From assembly GCA_036924285.1 (NCBI GenBank), contig JAYKYS010000018.1, positions 5,022,001-5,086,000 of the forward strand: DNA of 64,000 nt, written 5' to 3'. The notes under the pieces are model-generated. The model did not search any database. It was not told the DNA's origin and saw nothing but the letters and a program-made list of their open reading frames with translations. Of the stretch, positions 23,040-33,119 are shown piece by piece (within the stretch, counting starts at the first letter, position 1; every line of letters begins with the position of its first letter). The position numbers and the translations under genes were made by a program. The DNA comes from Asterella californica. Taxonomy: Eukaryota; Streptophyta; Marchantiopsida; Marchantiales; Aytoniaceae.

Positions 23040-24635
23040 TCTGTCGAATATGATATGCATGCAACATGAACGTCTGGTGAACTTTTGCTCCTTTTTCTGG
23101 TATCGGAAATTACATAAATGTTTATGTGGAAATTCTATACCAAATTGAGAAAAATGTTAAATGTTTTTCTAAATATTAATAATAACTAGAATATAAATAC
23201 AATATAACCCATAAGAAAATGCGAACAGATGCATTTTCACAAGTACGTATCCGAGATTCTGCTAAAAAAAACCATCACCTTTATTTGCGACACGTGCACA
23301 TTTACCTCCTCCATTAGAAGTGAAGAATATGCATGCAACATAGAGAACGGTTGTCCTTCTGCTGTTATCGAAAACACTTAACTGTAAAATGAATTTGTAT
23401 ATTAAATTTATATAATACATTGAAATATTAAATGTTACATCAACCTGGATACAAGACATAATCTATAATAAAAAACCCTAAATGCGTTTCCAACTGTATA
23501 TATTCGAGAAATTAGAAATAAAAAAATAAAAAATAAAAAATAAAAAATATTATCCAACTCTTCCTGAAAAAAAGATTAAACAATAAATTAAACCGCATGC
23601 ATACTCCCTCTCTTTCAAACTCGGAAGAGGGTGATATGCATGCTCATAAAATGTGCACGGTTGCCTCACTTTTGGTCGTTAGCGCGGTTGGCAATGATCA
23701 GTTACTTTGACGTGTTTCAGAAATCGTCATAAAGATATTGTTTATATTCGAGAAAATACAAGCGTCATACAAAAATGCATCTTGTCTATCGTTAACATAT
23801 TTAAAACTTCAATTCACTTCACAATAATGTAAGAAAGGAAACTTTATATGATTCGTATGACTTATTTGTAGAGTTTAAATCAACCAAAGCGAAGATTAAA
23901 TATGTCATAATAATTAGTTGCATTTTTCTGATTTTCAGATAGCTATAACGAGAGAAAAAATGTTCTTATATATCATTGAGTTTAATGCAAAAGAAATAAT
24001 AACTAGAGATAACCCATAAGGGAGCGTTGACGGAAACATAATACTACATATCCAAGAGATTGCTCACTAACACATCACATTTTATTGACAATTTAGTTTA
24101 TTATTAATTGTTCCAATGAAAAAATTAGATGATAACCTAAAATCTTTGTATATTAGCCTCTTCCATCCGAAGGTGGAAGAGGGCTGCAACCTCAATGAAC
24201 CTTAATTTATTACCTAACCCTTCCGACGGGAAGGGTTAGGTAATAAATTAATGTATTAATATACTCATGGATTCTGGACAGCACCCTCCCGCACTTGTAC
24301 CCCGTGAAGCGCAAAGAACCACACTCCACTTATGAGTTTTCTAAAATGGTTTCTAACGTTCTTGGAACAATAACAGTTAACACTTAAATATTATTTTGAT
24401 TTTTAATTTCACTTAATCTAGAATATTTATATAACATTTATATCATTTCAGATATCTTAAAGGGAGCAAAAGTACGGAAGTTGATCGTGGATGCTTATTA
24501 GCCTCTTCCATCAGAGAATGCTCGACGGAGGCGGTGAAATATACAAGGAAGTTAGACTTTGAATGTATGTTCAAAGTCCTAAATGTACAGTTGACAAATG
24601 CATGACTTCAAGTAATCTCTGTAACATTCTAAGTC
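23040..24635. repeat. Array of short hairpin (MITE-like) repeats
   Basis: Several AT-rich blocks share the same parts: a central inverted repeat of the CCTCTTCCA...TGGAAGAGG type, an adjacent TATGCATGCAACATG or GCATGCATA motif, and a word resembling TGCTGTTATCGAAA. Examples start near 23048, 23325, 23597, 24151 and 24495. Further members lie at 27640-27790, 28010-28060 and 28900. None has coding capacity. They are likely non-autonomous elements nested in one another. Confidence 0.55.
24202..24251. repeat. Perfect 23-bp palindrome with 4-base loop
   Basis: The arms 24202-24224 and 24229-24251 are exact reverse complements (right arm ends TTAGGTAATAAATTAA) around the loop GACG. A shorter hairpin (9-bp arms, 24157-24165 and 24174-24182) lies just to the left. 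Confidence 0.9.
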
Positions 24636-24639
24636 CTTA

Positions 24640-25160
24640 CGATCATTAGAAGCCCTTCTTGTCCACGAGGACGGATCGAAGTCTCTTCTCTTTACTTTCT
24701 TTTCTGTATTTATTCGTCCCTGACGAGAATTTCGTCTTCCTTCCCAAGGCCAGCAAGGTCACCCTGAGAGGAGTCTGTGGTGTTTTGTTCTCTGAACACG
24801 AGACGCAATGAATAGCCAACGGATAGAAAGACCCCCTCAAGCATTACAAAGGAAAGAAGGACCCGAAGGGCCAAGCAACGAACGCCTCGAAGAAAGGAAG
24901 AACACCGGGGCTAAGCCACGTTTTGTTCTTACCAACAATGATATGCAATGATGTCCGGGATGTATTTGCGAAGCATCGTTGAGAGCAGAAAAGGAATCAG
25001 ACGGGAAGGCGTATGACCGGAGAATCAAAAGGATATAGCCATCATACCGGATCCAGTTGAAAGAGGTCAAGCATCTTGTAGTCTCCTGTCTATAATGGTC
25101 TCGAGACAGAATGTTTGAAAGGGGAATTCTTGAGTCAGATCGAGTGGTCAGTCAGTTGCC
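24640..25160 (-). mobile_element. 3' fragment of a non-LTR retrotransposon (same family as at 53.7-57.15 kb)
   Basis: Read on the minus strand, it contains GGCTTAGCCCCGGTGTTCTTCC, GCTTGGCCCTTCGGGTCC and GGGGGTCTTTC(T/C)ATCCGTT with GCTATTCATTG in the same order as 56785-56890 on the + strand. The two minus-strand frames here (24646-24840, 24837-25070) are not conserved with that copy and are probably not real genes. It carries no A-rich tail. 25161-25770 beyond it is AT-rich and without recognisable features. Confidence 0.7.
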
Positions 25161-25769
25161 CGCCGTTGCAGGTAAATGAATACGGACGGAAGGGACATCC
25201 GATGTAAAGCAACAAAAACTGAGGAGGAAGGGTAAAGTAAACAAGATTAAATATCCACGCAACATGAACTTTTGCCCAGAGGGCAAAGAAACATAAGCGT
25301 GGAGAGAAGCAAAATGTAATGGTCGAATAACTGAGAAGTAAGTTTTTGTAACTTTTGGTCAGATTAATTAATATTAAATTACTATATATATTTATGAGCT
25401 ATTATTTTTCAGTATATGAAAATCAAATAATCTCAAATAAAATTACAAATTAAAAAGGCATGTTTTACATAATATACATTATGAGAATAAAACAAAGCCT
25501 ATGAGTAATGTAAGAAAAAGGATGCCCTAAGAACCGTAAAACTTACCTCTTGTCTCATAAATAAATAGTTTTAGTTTTAGATTTAATTTATCACATAACT
25601 CTATTGTAAATTAAACCTCTTTGTCTATTCTCCTATTTTGAAGATGGAAGAGATGAAATATGCACGGAAGATACACTTTAGACTAAATATGCATCTCAAG
25701 TGTTTAGTCGAATCTGGCTGGAGAAGAGGAAAAGCGGAGTATCAAAGAAGGAATACAAAAAGTGGATTT

Positions 25770-27420
25770 GCTCTTAGGCGACGTTGTGGTGTCGTGGACC
25801 AGCTTCTACTTGAATGTCGAATTTCAAGATTTTATATTTTTGCTCCAAAGACGTTCATGGAGAAAAATAACAATTTTTTATCTACTTTCGGATCTACATT
25901 CTCGAAGCACCAACTGATAGAGCTCGTTGTAAGGTTCTCATGACATTTCATCTATCTCATTTGGGTGCTTAATGACGACATTATGAGATTCAAAATATGA
26001 GAAAAGCTATGTTTTAACTTGTCGGTGTTGACTGGGTATTTGTAGTTTCTAAGTGCAAGAGATCTATTTGGCTAGATTCTAGAGAGTTCACCTACGGTGA
26101 AAATTGATGTAATGGGGGTGTTTAAAAGACTAGCTTGTATCTGCAACCTGTCGATGACATTTTGGGAGACTGGGAGGTCCAATGCATGCGCAAGATGTAG
26201 TTTGTGCATGTGATACATAGTATAAGATGGTTCATGTAGAGGTAGATCGTGATGTGTGTTCTCAGATAAAGTGAGATGTAAAGAGAGAAGATTGAAGTGA
26301 TTCAGTTACATGTGAAGGAAAGTTGGATCAATCGAGCCGTTTCGGAGTCTAGACTTTTGTCATTAGATCTATCAAGATCAAAACATCGAGTTCTTCAGGA
26401 GATTGAAGACATTACAATGTTTCATCATAAGAACAGAAAGATGTGAGAGAGATTGGCTTGCAAAGAGAAGTTGGGTTGTTTTTCATGATCGATGGATTAA
26501 GTTCTTCGTTCTTAGTGCTTATGAGATCAAGGAATCTTCATCTATGCATCGAAAGAGACCGCACATGGATGAGATTGTTGTGTTGGAGGTGGTGAGAGAG
26601 ATTGAGATGTAGAAGATCAATTTACATCAATTTTTCTTTTACTTCCTGTGACCAAATTTATGGTCATACTTCGTGAGGGGAACTCCAACTGCTTGTTTGA
26701 GATCTCTTTAGATTCAAGGTAGTCATATCTACTTACGGGAGGAGACCGATCTCAGATCAAGTGATCCGTTTGAGCGATGTGGGCGATTTAGCTCACATGA
26801 AAAAAGTTTTAAAAGTTCGGTCGTCTATCATCAAAAGTTGGAGTTATCTCGACCATTGGAGATCAGATTTTATAGTTCTTTGGGCCGTTGCAGTCAGGAG
26901 AGCATACCCTATCCATATATGAAGACCGTGTGAGAAAAAAAGAAGTCTTTAGATTGTCATTTTTTGAATTCTTTGCTACAAGTTTGGTGCATACTTCAGG
27001 TCTTGGATACAATTCTCTATATACTGTTAGCTACGTGGGCTGCACTCACGACTCTCATTTGGATTAGGGTGGTCTTATCGTTTGGGCTAATGGTGTACCG
27101 AGCGACAGCGTCAATATGACTATGATATTAATATTTTTGTGGATACATAGATTATTCAAGAGTTTGGATCCAAATATTAGATTAGAGATTTTTGGGTGCA
27201 ATTTACATAGGACTTGTGTCTGTTCTTCAGTTTCATAAGATATTGCAGAAGTGTATATAAAATGAGATGGATATCTGATGTGCTCGTTCTCGTGAATTGT
27301 GTGTCTTACTCTCTTGCTTTATTCTTGCATACGATATCTCCATAGTCATATATCTCAGGTATTCTTGGATAACTTTCACGTGTAAAATATACGATACAAT
27401 AAGATGGACCAATTTAGATA
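25770..27420 (+). repeat. Long dispersed repeat, copy 2 (LTR-like)
   Basis: Diverged partner of 19235-21000 in direct orientation, including the GTGTATATAAA TATA-like box near 27253. It lies about 6.5 kb from copy 1. The sequence between the copies holds no retroelement coding region, so they are not obviously the two LTRs of one insertion. They may be two solo copies of the same family. Confidence 0.6.
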
Positions 27421-27956
27421 TATTCTCCAAATTTTTTTCACTTTGTATTTTGATATTTTTTCGTATAGAGATATGTGTATATATTAAATATGAATTTTAG
27501 AATAAATAAAATTTCAATTTCAATTAGTTTATAGAAAAATCCGCTGCGTGTGAGTTTTGAGAAATCCATAAGTACAAGATGATAACACGAGCACTGCTTT
27601 CAAATAATCATTAATTTATGATCACATTAATATATTACCCTCTCCAAGCGAAAGATTCAGGTAATAATATTTCACCTCCTCCACCAGAAAATGGATGATG
27701 CAAAATATACATGCTCGATGAACTTCTGGGAACATTTGAGCACTTGCTGTTATCAGACAAAAAAATATATGTGTTAACTAAAATTCTGGTACTAAATTAA
27801 ATACCTTAAATGTTAACTCTTAGGCTAACCAGTGAACACGAGAAGAACAAAAGAATAAACCATAAAGGAAGCAGGGACAGACGCGCTTCTCAAGGCTCAA
27901 GGGTCTCAATGCTTATCATATATCATCATTATTAAGTGAAAAATCTACAGTTTAAG

Positions 27957-27996
27957 TTATTACCTAACCCTTCCTGACGGAAGGGATAGGTAATAA
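27957..27996. repeat. Second copy of the TTAGGTAATAA hairpin (one mismatch)
   Basis: The 18-base arms 27957-27974 and 27979-27996 pair with one mismatch (GGGTTAGG against GGGATAGG) around a TGAC loop. It shares arm sequence with the perfect palindrome at 24202-24251 and with a single arm at 43066-43087. Confidence 0.85.
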
Positions 27997-28066
27997 ATAA
28001 ACCTAGTGAATATAAGCCACCTCCATCGAAAGATGAAGGAGGCAAAAGATGCAAGGAATGTGACTA

Positions 28067-28375
28067 CTATCTACCAAGCCCGGGTCCACAAACTGAGTGA
28101 GTTAGATCATTCCTTTGTTGTCTCCTTTCATAGCCAAACGGAAAGAAGTGGTTAGGCAGGTTGGGCTTAAGCTCGTAACCATTAGATACCACCACATACC
28201 TAAGAGATATTCCAACGAGGAATGTGGCCTTCCAGCTGAGCAGAGCTGGGTCAAGTCTATTGATAGCAAACCCAGTCACCCTTAGGAGAAAGTACAACAT
28301 TTTCTCCTTGACGAGGACAAAACTCTTGTGATCCAGTCCGATCGTGCCTGCTGCTTCCAAGGGAGGAAGACTCAC
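28067..28375 (-). other. Unidentified 100-codon open segment (possible captured exon)
   Basis: The minus-strand frame is open for about 100 codons, higher in GC than its AT-rich surroundings, and its composition is protein-like (SLPPLEAAGTIGLDHKSF, LLRVTGFAINRLDPALLSW). It opens with a GTG that reads as the TTCAG/GTGAGT pattern of a splice site, and I see no ATG. I do not recognise the family. It could be a gene fragment carried by a transposon, or chance. 28376-29190 on its right is AT-rich with hairpin-repeat traces. Confidence 0.3.
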
Positions 28376-29190
28376 CTGAAGTCAGACTGCCTCACGACGA
28401 CAGGAGAAGTTTTAGTTCAACTAATTACTGCGGCTCGAATAGTCTGCGCCGGGACAAATTAAGACAAAGCCTGGTCGCACACAACAAATGTAAATTCGAC
28501 GTAGTCCTCTCCTTCTTACGTCATCACCCTGTTCGCAAACCAACAGTATAGGGTGCGCGTGCATATTAGAAAAGCATGCAAATATGCAAGGCTTTAATTT
28601 ATCATTTATCTTTTTATAATAGAATCAACTATAAATAAAATTAGAAAAAGAATATGATTTGTTTGCTATCAAGCTCTCATATATGTAGTTTCTGGACGTG
28701 CATTTTGCTTGGGTCCACGTACAAGTTCTTTCTAGACATTTTCACATTTTCAACTCTGATTATCATTTAGTAATTACAAAAACTTCTAATTTTTTGTCAG
28801 TTTGGTATAGAAATTTCATTTAGCACGTATATATAATTCTGGTAATAACACGTGGAAAAAAGTTCTTAAAGTTGATTTTGTATGCATATCAACTCTTCCA
28901 TCTGATGGAGAAAGCAAATATGCAACGATTTAATCGTTTAAAAAATATAATTAATTAACTATATCATATTGAGTTATCTTTTTATAAGTGGCATTTTTCC
29001 AGACTCATTTCCGTAGCACGGAAGCGAAAAGCAACAAAGGTTAAATTTGAATGAAAAAATTAATTTTGTTATTGATGACAGTCAACGCTGGATAACAGTT
29101 TCAAACTAAGAAATAACAATTTAAGAAAAGATCTATAAATGAAGAAATTTTAACTTTCCGCACAACATGTTTAATGTTGCTCATTCACCT

Positions 29191-29208
29191 AGCATGCATA
29201 TATTCACC
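29191..29208. repeat. Left candidate terminal direct repeat of cassette A
   Basis: AGCATGCATATATTCACC. It matches 32477-32492 apart from an extra TA. Confidence 0.45.
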
Positions 29209-29836
29209 CTAAACAGGTTCAGCTCCGATCACGTAAAAATTAAATCGTAAATACTGTACACTACACGGGGTTACAATATAATTTCTACGTTGCTCTTCTT
29301 CTGAAACGACAAGTATAACGTCCGTCGGAAAACGGCGACAGTCCACTTCTTAAGTAAGTTTGTTTCCTGCTACACAGCTCTCAAATAGAATAATACTCCC
29401 GGCAGCCTCAGCCTCAAATCGTAAATAGGTTAAGCTCAATAAGCGTTTACGGTTTCATTCGGTGCAAGTATATGTTTTGTCATTACAGTGTGGGTGCCAT
29501 AGGTACCATACAGAACCCGAGATTTGTCGTGCAACTTGGAGTCTGGAGCAAAAAGGCGACAGTGCGCCGGCGTTAACTTTATTGAAAGAGTAATAGTGAA
29601 AAACAAGCCAAGCCAGCAGTGAAAAGTAGTGGACACTGTTTACGACCATACCGTAAACGAAGGCCCGCAAAACACTGCAGACTCCAAACTATGCTGTATC
29701 GGAAGCAGGATACTGTAAACACTAAGCAGGATACTGTAAACTGTGTACGTGCCGTCGTCCTGCTAAGTACGTGAAAACTATGCTGTACAATGGAAACTAG
29801 TAAGCTGGTGTAGTTCAAACTAGAATGTACACTGGG

Positions 29837-30793
29837 CTATGTCAAATCATACTGCTCTGTCGTTCGTGCCCTCTCGGAGCCACTGCTCCTCATAAAAGCT
29901 TCTGCAAGCGGAATGTACTGTGGCAGTGTGTCAGTTTGCTGTGGCTGTGAGTTCGACGCGCTTGGACACCCTGCAGGAAGATCGGGAACACCAACAGCTT
30001 CTTCTTCGGGAGTGTCATCTGCGTCCATGTACCTGCCCTTACAATGACCACACCTGCGCTGCTCTTGCCAGAAAAATATGTTTTGAATATCTTCAGGTGT
30101 AACCTGCTCAGGATGTATAAACGACTTCCACAACGAATTTACCCTACGAACCTGAATTCCAGTCTGCATTAACCACCGCGGTGATGCAGAATACTTTCCA
30201 GATTCTATCATGCCCCTAAGACAGGTACTGAAAGTTGCGGACAAAGGGTGGCTACTCTTATATTTATTATACTGCAGCGCACGAGCAAGAATGTTAGCGT
30301 AGCACAACTCAACACGATTCTTCATGTCACAAGCACCAAGCAATGTATACAGCTCCTTACCGTCCAGAAGCATACTCTCAGAGATGTTTTTCATGTGTGC
30401 ATGATGGTGAAGCTCGGCCTCGTCTTTCATGCAGTAACCTATCATTCCCACGTATGTGTGCAGTCCTTTATTGGTCAGTCCTTTAACGCAGATCTCAGCC
30501 CCTATTGGACGTTGCTGACTCCAACCTAAGGAAGAGGTGATTCGCTTCTTCACCTCTTGACAAGACTTGGCAGAGATAGCAATAACACCCTGGTAGTGGA
30601 GATGCAAGAGTGTCCCGCCCCTTTCTACTGAGAAAATGCCTGAAGAACAATCAGACTCAAGGAACTGCTGCAACATAGCGAAATAAGACATGTCCAAATC
30701 ACCCCCAGTTCTACAGACTGTCACAGACAGTTCCAAGATCCTGTAGCTAGAGGCAACCACCTTCTTCGCCCTCGCCTGTCTCCGGAGAAACAT
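29837..30793 (-). CDS. Cassette A ORF2: HUH (Rep-type) single-tyrosine endonuclease
   Basis: 318 codons, intact. Motif I is LSVTVCRTG (residues 22-30). Motif II is LLHLHYQGV with the metal-binding His-Leu-His at 64-66. Motif III is YVGMIGYCMKDE with catalytic Tyr120 and Lys123 (Y-x2-K). This is the three-motif layout of rolling-circle Rep proteins, which nick single-stranded DNA and form a 5'-phosphotyrosine link. There is one Tyr in motif III (Y1), unlike Helitrons (Y2), and no Walker A or other helicase motif, unlike CRESS-virus Reps. The N-terminus is basic (RRQARAKK). A C-terminal half of unknown fold (residues 130-245) is conserved in cassette B, followed by an acidic, Pro/Gln-rich tail. 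The start ATG at 30793 follows directly after an in-frame TAA and lies inside the end of ORF1. The expected role is transposase. Confidence 0.8.
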   Translation of the reverse strand: MFLRRQARAKKVVASSYRILELSVTVCRTGGDLDMSYFAMLQQFLESDCSSGIFSVERGGTLLHLHYQGVIAISAKSCQEVKKRITSSLGWSQQRPIGAEICVKGLTNKGLHTYVGMIGYCMKDEAELHHHAHMKNISESMLLDGKELYTLLGACDMKNRVELCYANILARALQYNKYKSSHPLSATFSTCLRGMIESGKYSASPRWLMQTGIQVRRVNSLWKSFIHPEQVTPEDIQNIFFWQEQRRCGHCKGRYMDADDTPEEEAVGVPDLPAGCPSASNSQPQQTDTLPQYIPLAEAFMRSSGSERARTTEQYDLT

Positions 30794-31334
30794 TTAAGCG
30801 GAAAATGTCTGAAAAATGAGGACACAAGTACCTAAAACACTCGCAGTGAAGCACAGAGCAAACGCAAGGCAATCGTGGAGAACGATAAATAAAGTGCACA
30901 GTAGGACGCAGAAGGTTACTGCCAATTTCGACGTAATACCTAGGATAACTAAAGATCCGAGCGAAACTGTCCTGCAGAATTAACCAGTAGCCGTCATCAG
31001 TGGTCCCTAAATACATAAAAGGACCGGACAAGGCAGGGAAACAGCGGCCTATCTTTACGAAATCCCCATCAAGCAAGAACTGCGGTGGATGTGCAGAGAA
31101 AAGTAAATCCAAGTAAACACAGAACGAGTGAAACCGAAAAAGAAGTATACTCTCGTTGTAACTCAAGACAGTAACACCAGAAGCAAGCAAGTCATCTAGC
31201 GAAGGAAACGGAGGTGCGTAGCCTTCCGGAATGTACAGCACATCTATATTGTAAGGTGACTCTGCTACAGAAGACACAGAATTTTCTGACTCTGGCTGCC
31301 GCTCCGCCTCAGGTCCGATGTCAGCATCGGCCAT
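30747..31334 (-). CDS. Cassette A ORF1: conserved companion protein, unknown function
   Basis: 195 codons from the ATG at 31334 (the frame is also open two codons upstream to a GTG at 31340). The N-terminal 30 residues are acidic and Ser-rich (PEAERQPESENSVSSVAES). A conserved globular part follows, sharing with cassette B the marks PPFP, a YxD-type aromatic stretch before PPQFLL, GPFMY, WLILQD and IFSYPRY, and then a cysteine-rich end (CVCSVLHCECF). Its last 47 bases overlap ORF2, which is read in the +1 frame. No known family is recognised. Possible roles are DNA binding, partner or oligomerisation subunit of the HUH protein, or its N-terminal part made by frameshift or splicing. A possible 5' exon ends at the donor GTAAGT at 31487 (minus strand), giving an intron of about 140 bases before the ATG. 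Confidence 0.65.
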   Translation of the reverse strand: MADADIGPEAERQPESENSVSSVAESPYNIDVLYIPEGYAPPFPSLDDLLASGVTVLSYNESILLFRFHSFCVYLDLLFSAHPPQFLLDGDFVKIGRCFPALSGPFMYLGTTDDGYWLILQDSFARIFSYPRYYVEIGSNLLRPTVHFIYRSPRLPCVCSVLHCECFRYLCPHFSDIFRLNVSPETGEGEEGGCL

Positions 31335-31789
31335 CACCACGTCTCATCATCGAGATGCAAAGTAAGGGACGAAAGGCAACATCAATGCGTAGCTTACTAG
31401 GTGTAGGAAGGGAAGAATTATAAGTACCTCGCCAAATATGCATGGTAGCCAGTGTACAGACGAAACAATCACCGAATGAATACTTACAGTACGTCCTCCC
31501 ATGCCAGCAGCATACTGCTGACCGATATACTCAAAGGGACCCACAAATGCACGCTCTGCTACCGCCTCGCTGCACTGTGACGAACCGCACGGCAGTGACG
31601 GCAGACCATCTGCAATCGGCACAACACCGACCGAATGCACTCCAATTGACGTTTGTCTCCCGTCTCCTTGCAACATAACTCGGTCCAAGAAGCCATGATG
31701 GCCACCTCGTCAGCGCCTAAAAAGCCAAACAAAATCAAGTGAACAGCAGAGAGCGTCCAAAAAGACCAGCACCAGAACCGGAAAGTGAC

Positions 31790-32310
31790 CCGGCCCAGAG
31801 TTCGCCAGACACCAGATCTGCGGATGACCCCTAACAAAGACGAATCGAGGAGAACCAGCAACGGCAACAAATGAGGTCCCGAAACTGTCATCGCGTGCAA
31901 CCGTCCACTCCACTTCTCGCAAACCATCTCCAATTCCGCAGCACCCATGAAAACAAGACCGACTGCGCGCAGACGGCAACAGCAACCGAGTCAACAGCAG
32001 CCAGTCTCGAAAAAGACGAGAACACGCCACAGCCCGGTCACGTCTGAAACTCTGTTCACCCGACGTTAGATGTGCGGATCATCCCTAACAAAGACGAATC
32101 GAGGAGCATGGCAAAACGAGGACGAAAGCGAGTCAAGAGCAGCCAGCCTCGAAAAAGACGACAACACGCCACAGCACAACCGCAAAGTGGCCCGGTGAGC
32201 AAGAGCAATCGAGGAGAACCTCCACTTCCCGCAAACCATCCCCAATTCCGCACCACCGACTGCGAGATGAGACCGACTGCGCGTACACGCCAAAACCAGC
32301 ACCAAAGCGA
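31790..32310. repeat. Diverged duplication of about 250 bp upstream of cassette A genes
   Basis: CCCTAACAAAGACGAATCGAGGAG occurs as closely similar copies near 31828 and 32081, with GTC(A/T)C... spacing and downstream words AACAGCAGCCAG/AGAGCAGCCAG, CTCGAAAAAGACGA(G/C)AACACGCCACAGC, and CGCAAACCATC(T/C)CCAATTCCGCA shared. Blocks within the units are partly shuffled. On the minus strand this is the region upstream of ORF1, so it may be promoter or terminal repeat sequence of the element. Minus-strand ORFs over it look like chance products of the GC-rich sequence. A shorter direct repeat, TCAAAATCATTAAGCCGC, occurs twice at 32347-32390. Confidence 0.6.
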
Positions 32311-32476
32311 ACTAACGAAAATGAATACCCTAAAACACAGTCCCGATCAAAATCATTAAGCCGCGCCTTCAAAATCATTAAGCCGCCCCTTTCCCTTCCG
32401 CGGACAAATCAGAACCGTCGATTTTTTCAACCGCCTTCCGCGCTTGTCCGCACGCGCGCCGCACGAAACTTCAAAC

Positions 32477-32492
32477 AGCATGCATATTCACC
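32477..32492. repeat. Right candidate terminal direct repeat of cassette A
   Basis: AGCATGCATATTCACC. It matches 29191-29208 apart from the TA insertion. It lies between the two cassettes and 27 bases left of a strong hairpin. Confidence 0.45.
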
Positions 32493-32518
32493 TCTTCATG
32501 TTTCAGTTCTCCCGCTAC

Positions 32519-32546
32519 CGAAAGGAAAAATAATTTTTTCCTTTCG
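32519..32546. repeat. Perfect 12-bp hairpin downstream of cassette B
   Basis: The arms 32519-32530 (CGAAAGGAAAAA) and 32535-32546 (TTTTTCCTTTCG) pair exactly around TAAT. It lies about 570 bases past the ORF2 stop of cassette B on its 3' side. It could be a transposon-end hairpin, as in rolling-circle elements, or an RNA 3' structure. Confidence 0.7.
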
Positions 32547-33119
32547 CTTTGTTTCAGCGCGTTTTGTTCTGGTAGTTGTTTGAATTTTATTTTTTCCCTA
32601 TCCGTCTTCTTCCATTTTTCTTTTCCTCTTTCCGGCCCCGCGAAAAAAGGCGTACCGTCTTGTCCATTTTTTTCGTTCTTTCTGACGTGGCAAACATAAC
32701 TTTTTCAGTATCGAAATAAAATTAGTACACACTCGGTTGCTTAGCGTGATATTTGTAAAAGATAATGACCGCGGTGGGCTTTTGTAACTTTATTAATATC
32801 GAAAGATAATGAGTACACTTGCCTCGATCGTTTTCTACACAGCACGTACGTGGTGTTTACTGCCTACGTATTAAGCACATAGCGTGCTTATTACTGTCTA
32901 GTCTACGTCTCACTGTACTTATTATTGCTCGTTTTCTACACACAACGAGCTTGCTCTTTACTGCCTGTACAAAGATGAAAAGCGTTGCCTACACTGTTCT
33001 TCTTATCTTTCTACACTGCTCGTCGGTCCATCGTTGCTGGTGTCTCCTGCGACAAAGCGGTAAAAAATTAGCAAACTGCGAATCAGACGATCACAAAACA
33101 GACACAGCCGAAACAGAAA

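Larger units (their letters stand above)
29191..32492 (-). mobile_element. Cassette A: candidate Replitron-type (HUH, Y1) transposon
   Basis: A minus-strand two-gene unit (ORF1 30747-31334, ORF2 29837-30793) is bracketed by short direct repeats: AGCATGCATATATTCACC at 29191-29208 and AGCATGCATATTCACC at 32477-32492. Replitrons are a described group of eukaryotic transposons encoding a single-tyrosine HUH endonuclease without a helicase. They tend to have short direct repeats at or near their ends and are frequent in non-seed plants. The protein fits well. The edges are my inference, because the same motif also occurs in the hairpin repeats elsewhere in the window. Confidence 0.55.

Noticed and set aside
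23510..23550. Poly(A)-like AT repeat as a retroposon tail
   Set aside because: It is a simple AAAAAT run within the hairpin repeats, with no upstream retroposon sequence.
24640..25160. Organellar (mitochondrial) DNA insertion
   Set aside because: The sequence style resembled bryophyte mitochondrial DNA, but its words match the 3' tail of the non-LTR element at 56.8 kb.
31347..32378. Several overlapping minus- and plus-strand ORFs of 66-129 codons above cassette A
   Set aside because: They sit on a GC-rich shuffled duplication, occur in all frames and are not shared with cassette B.
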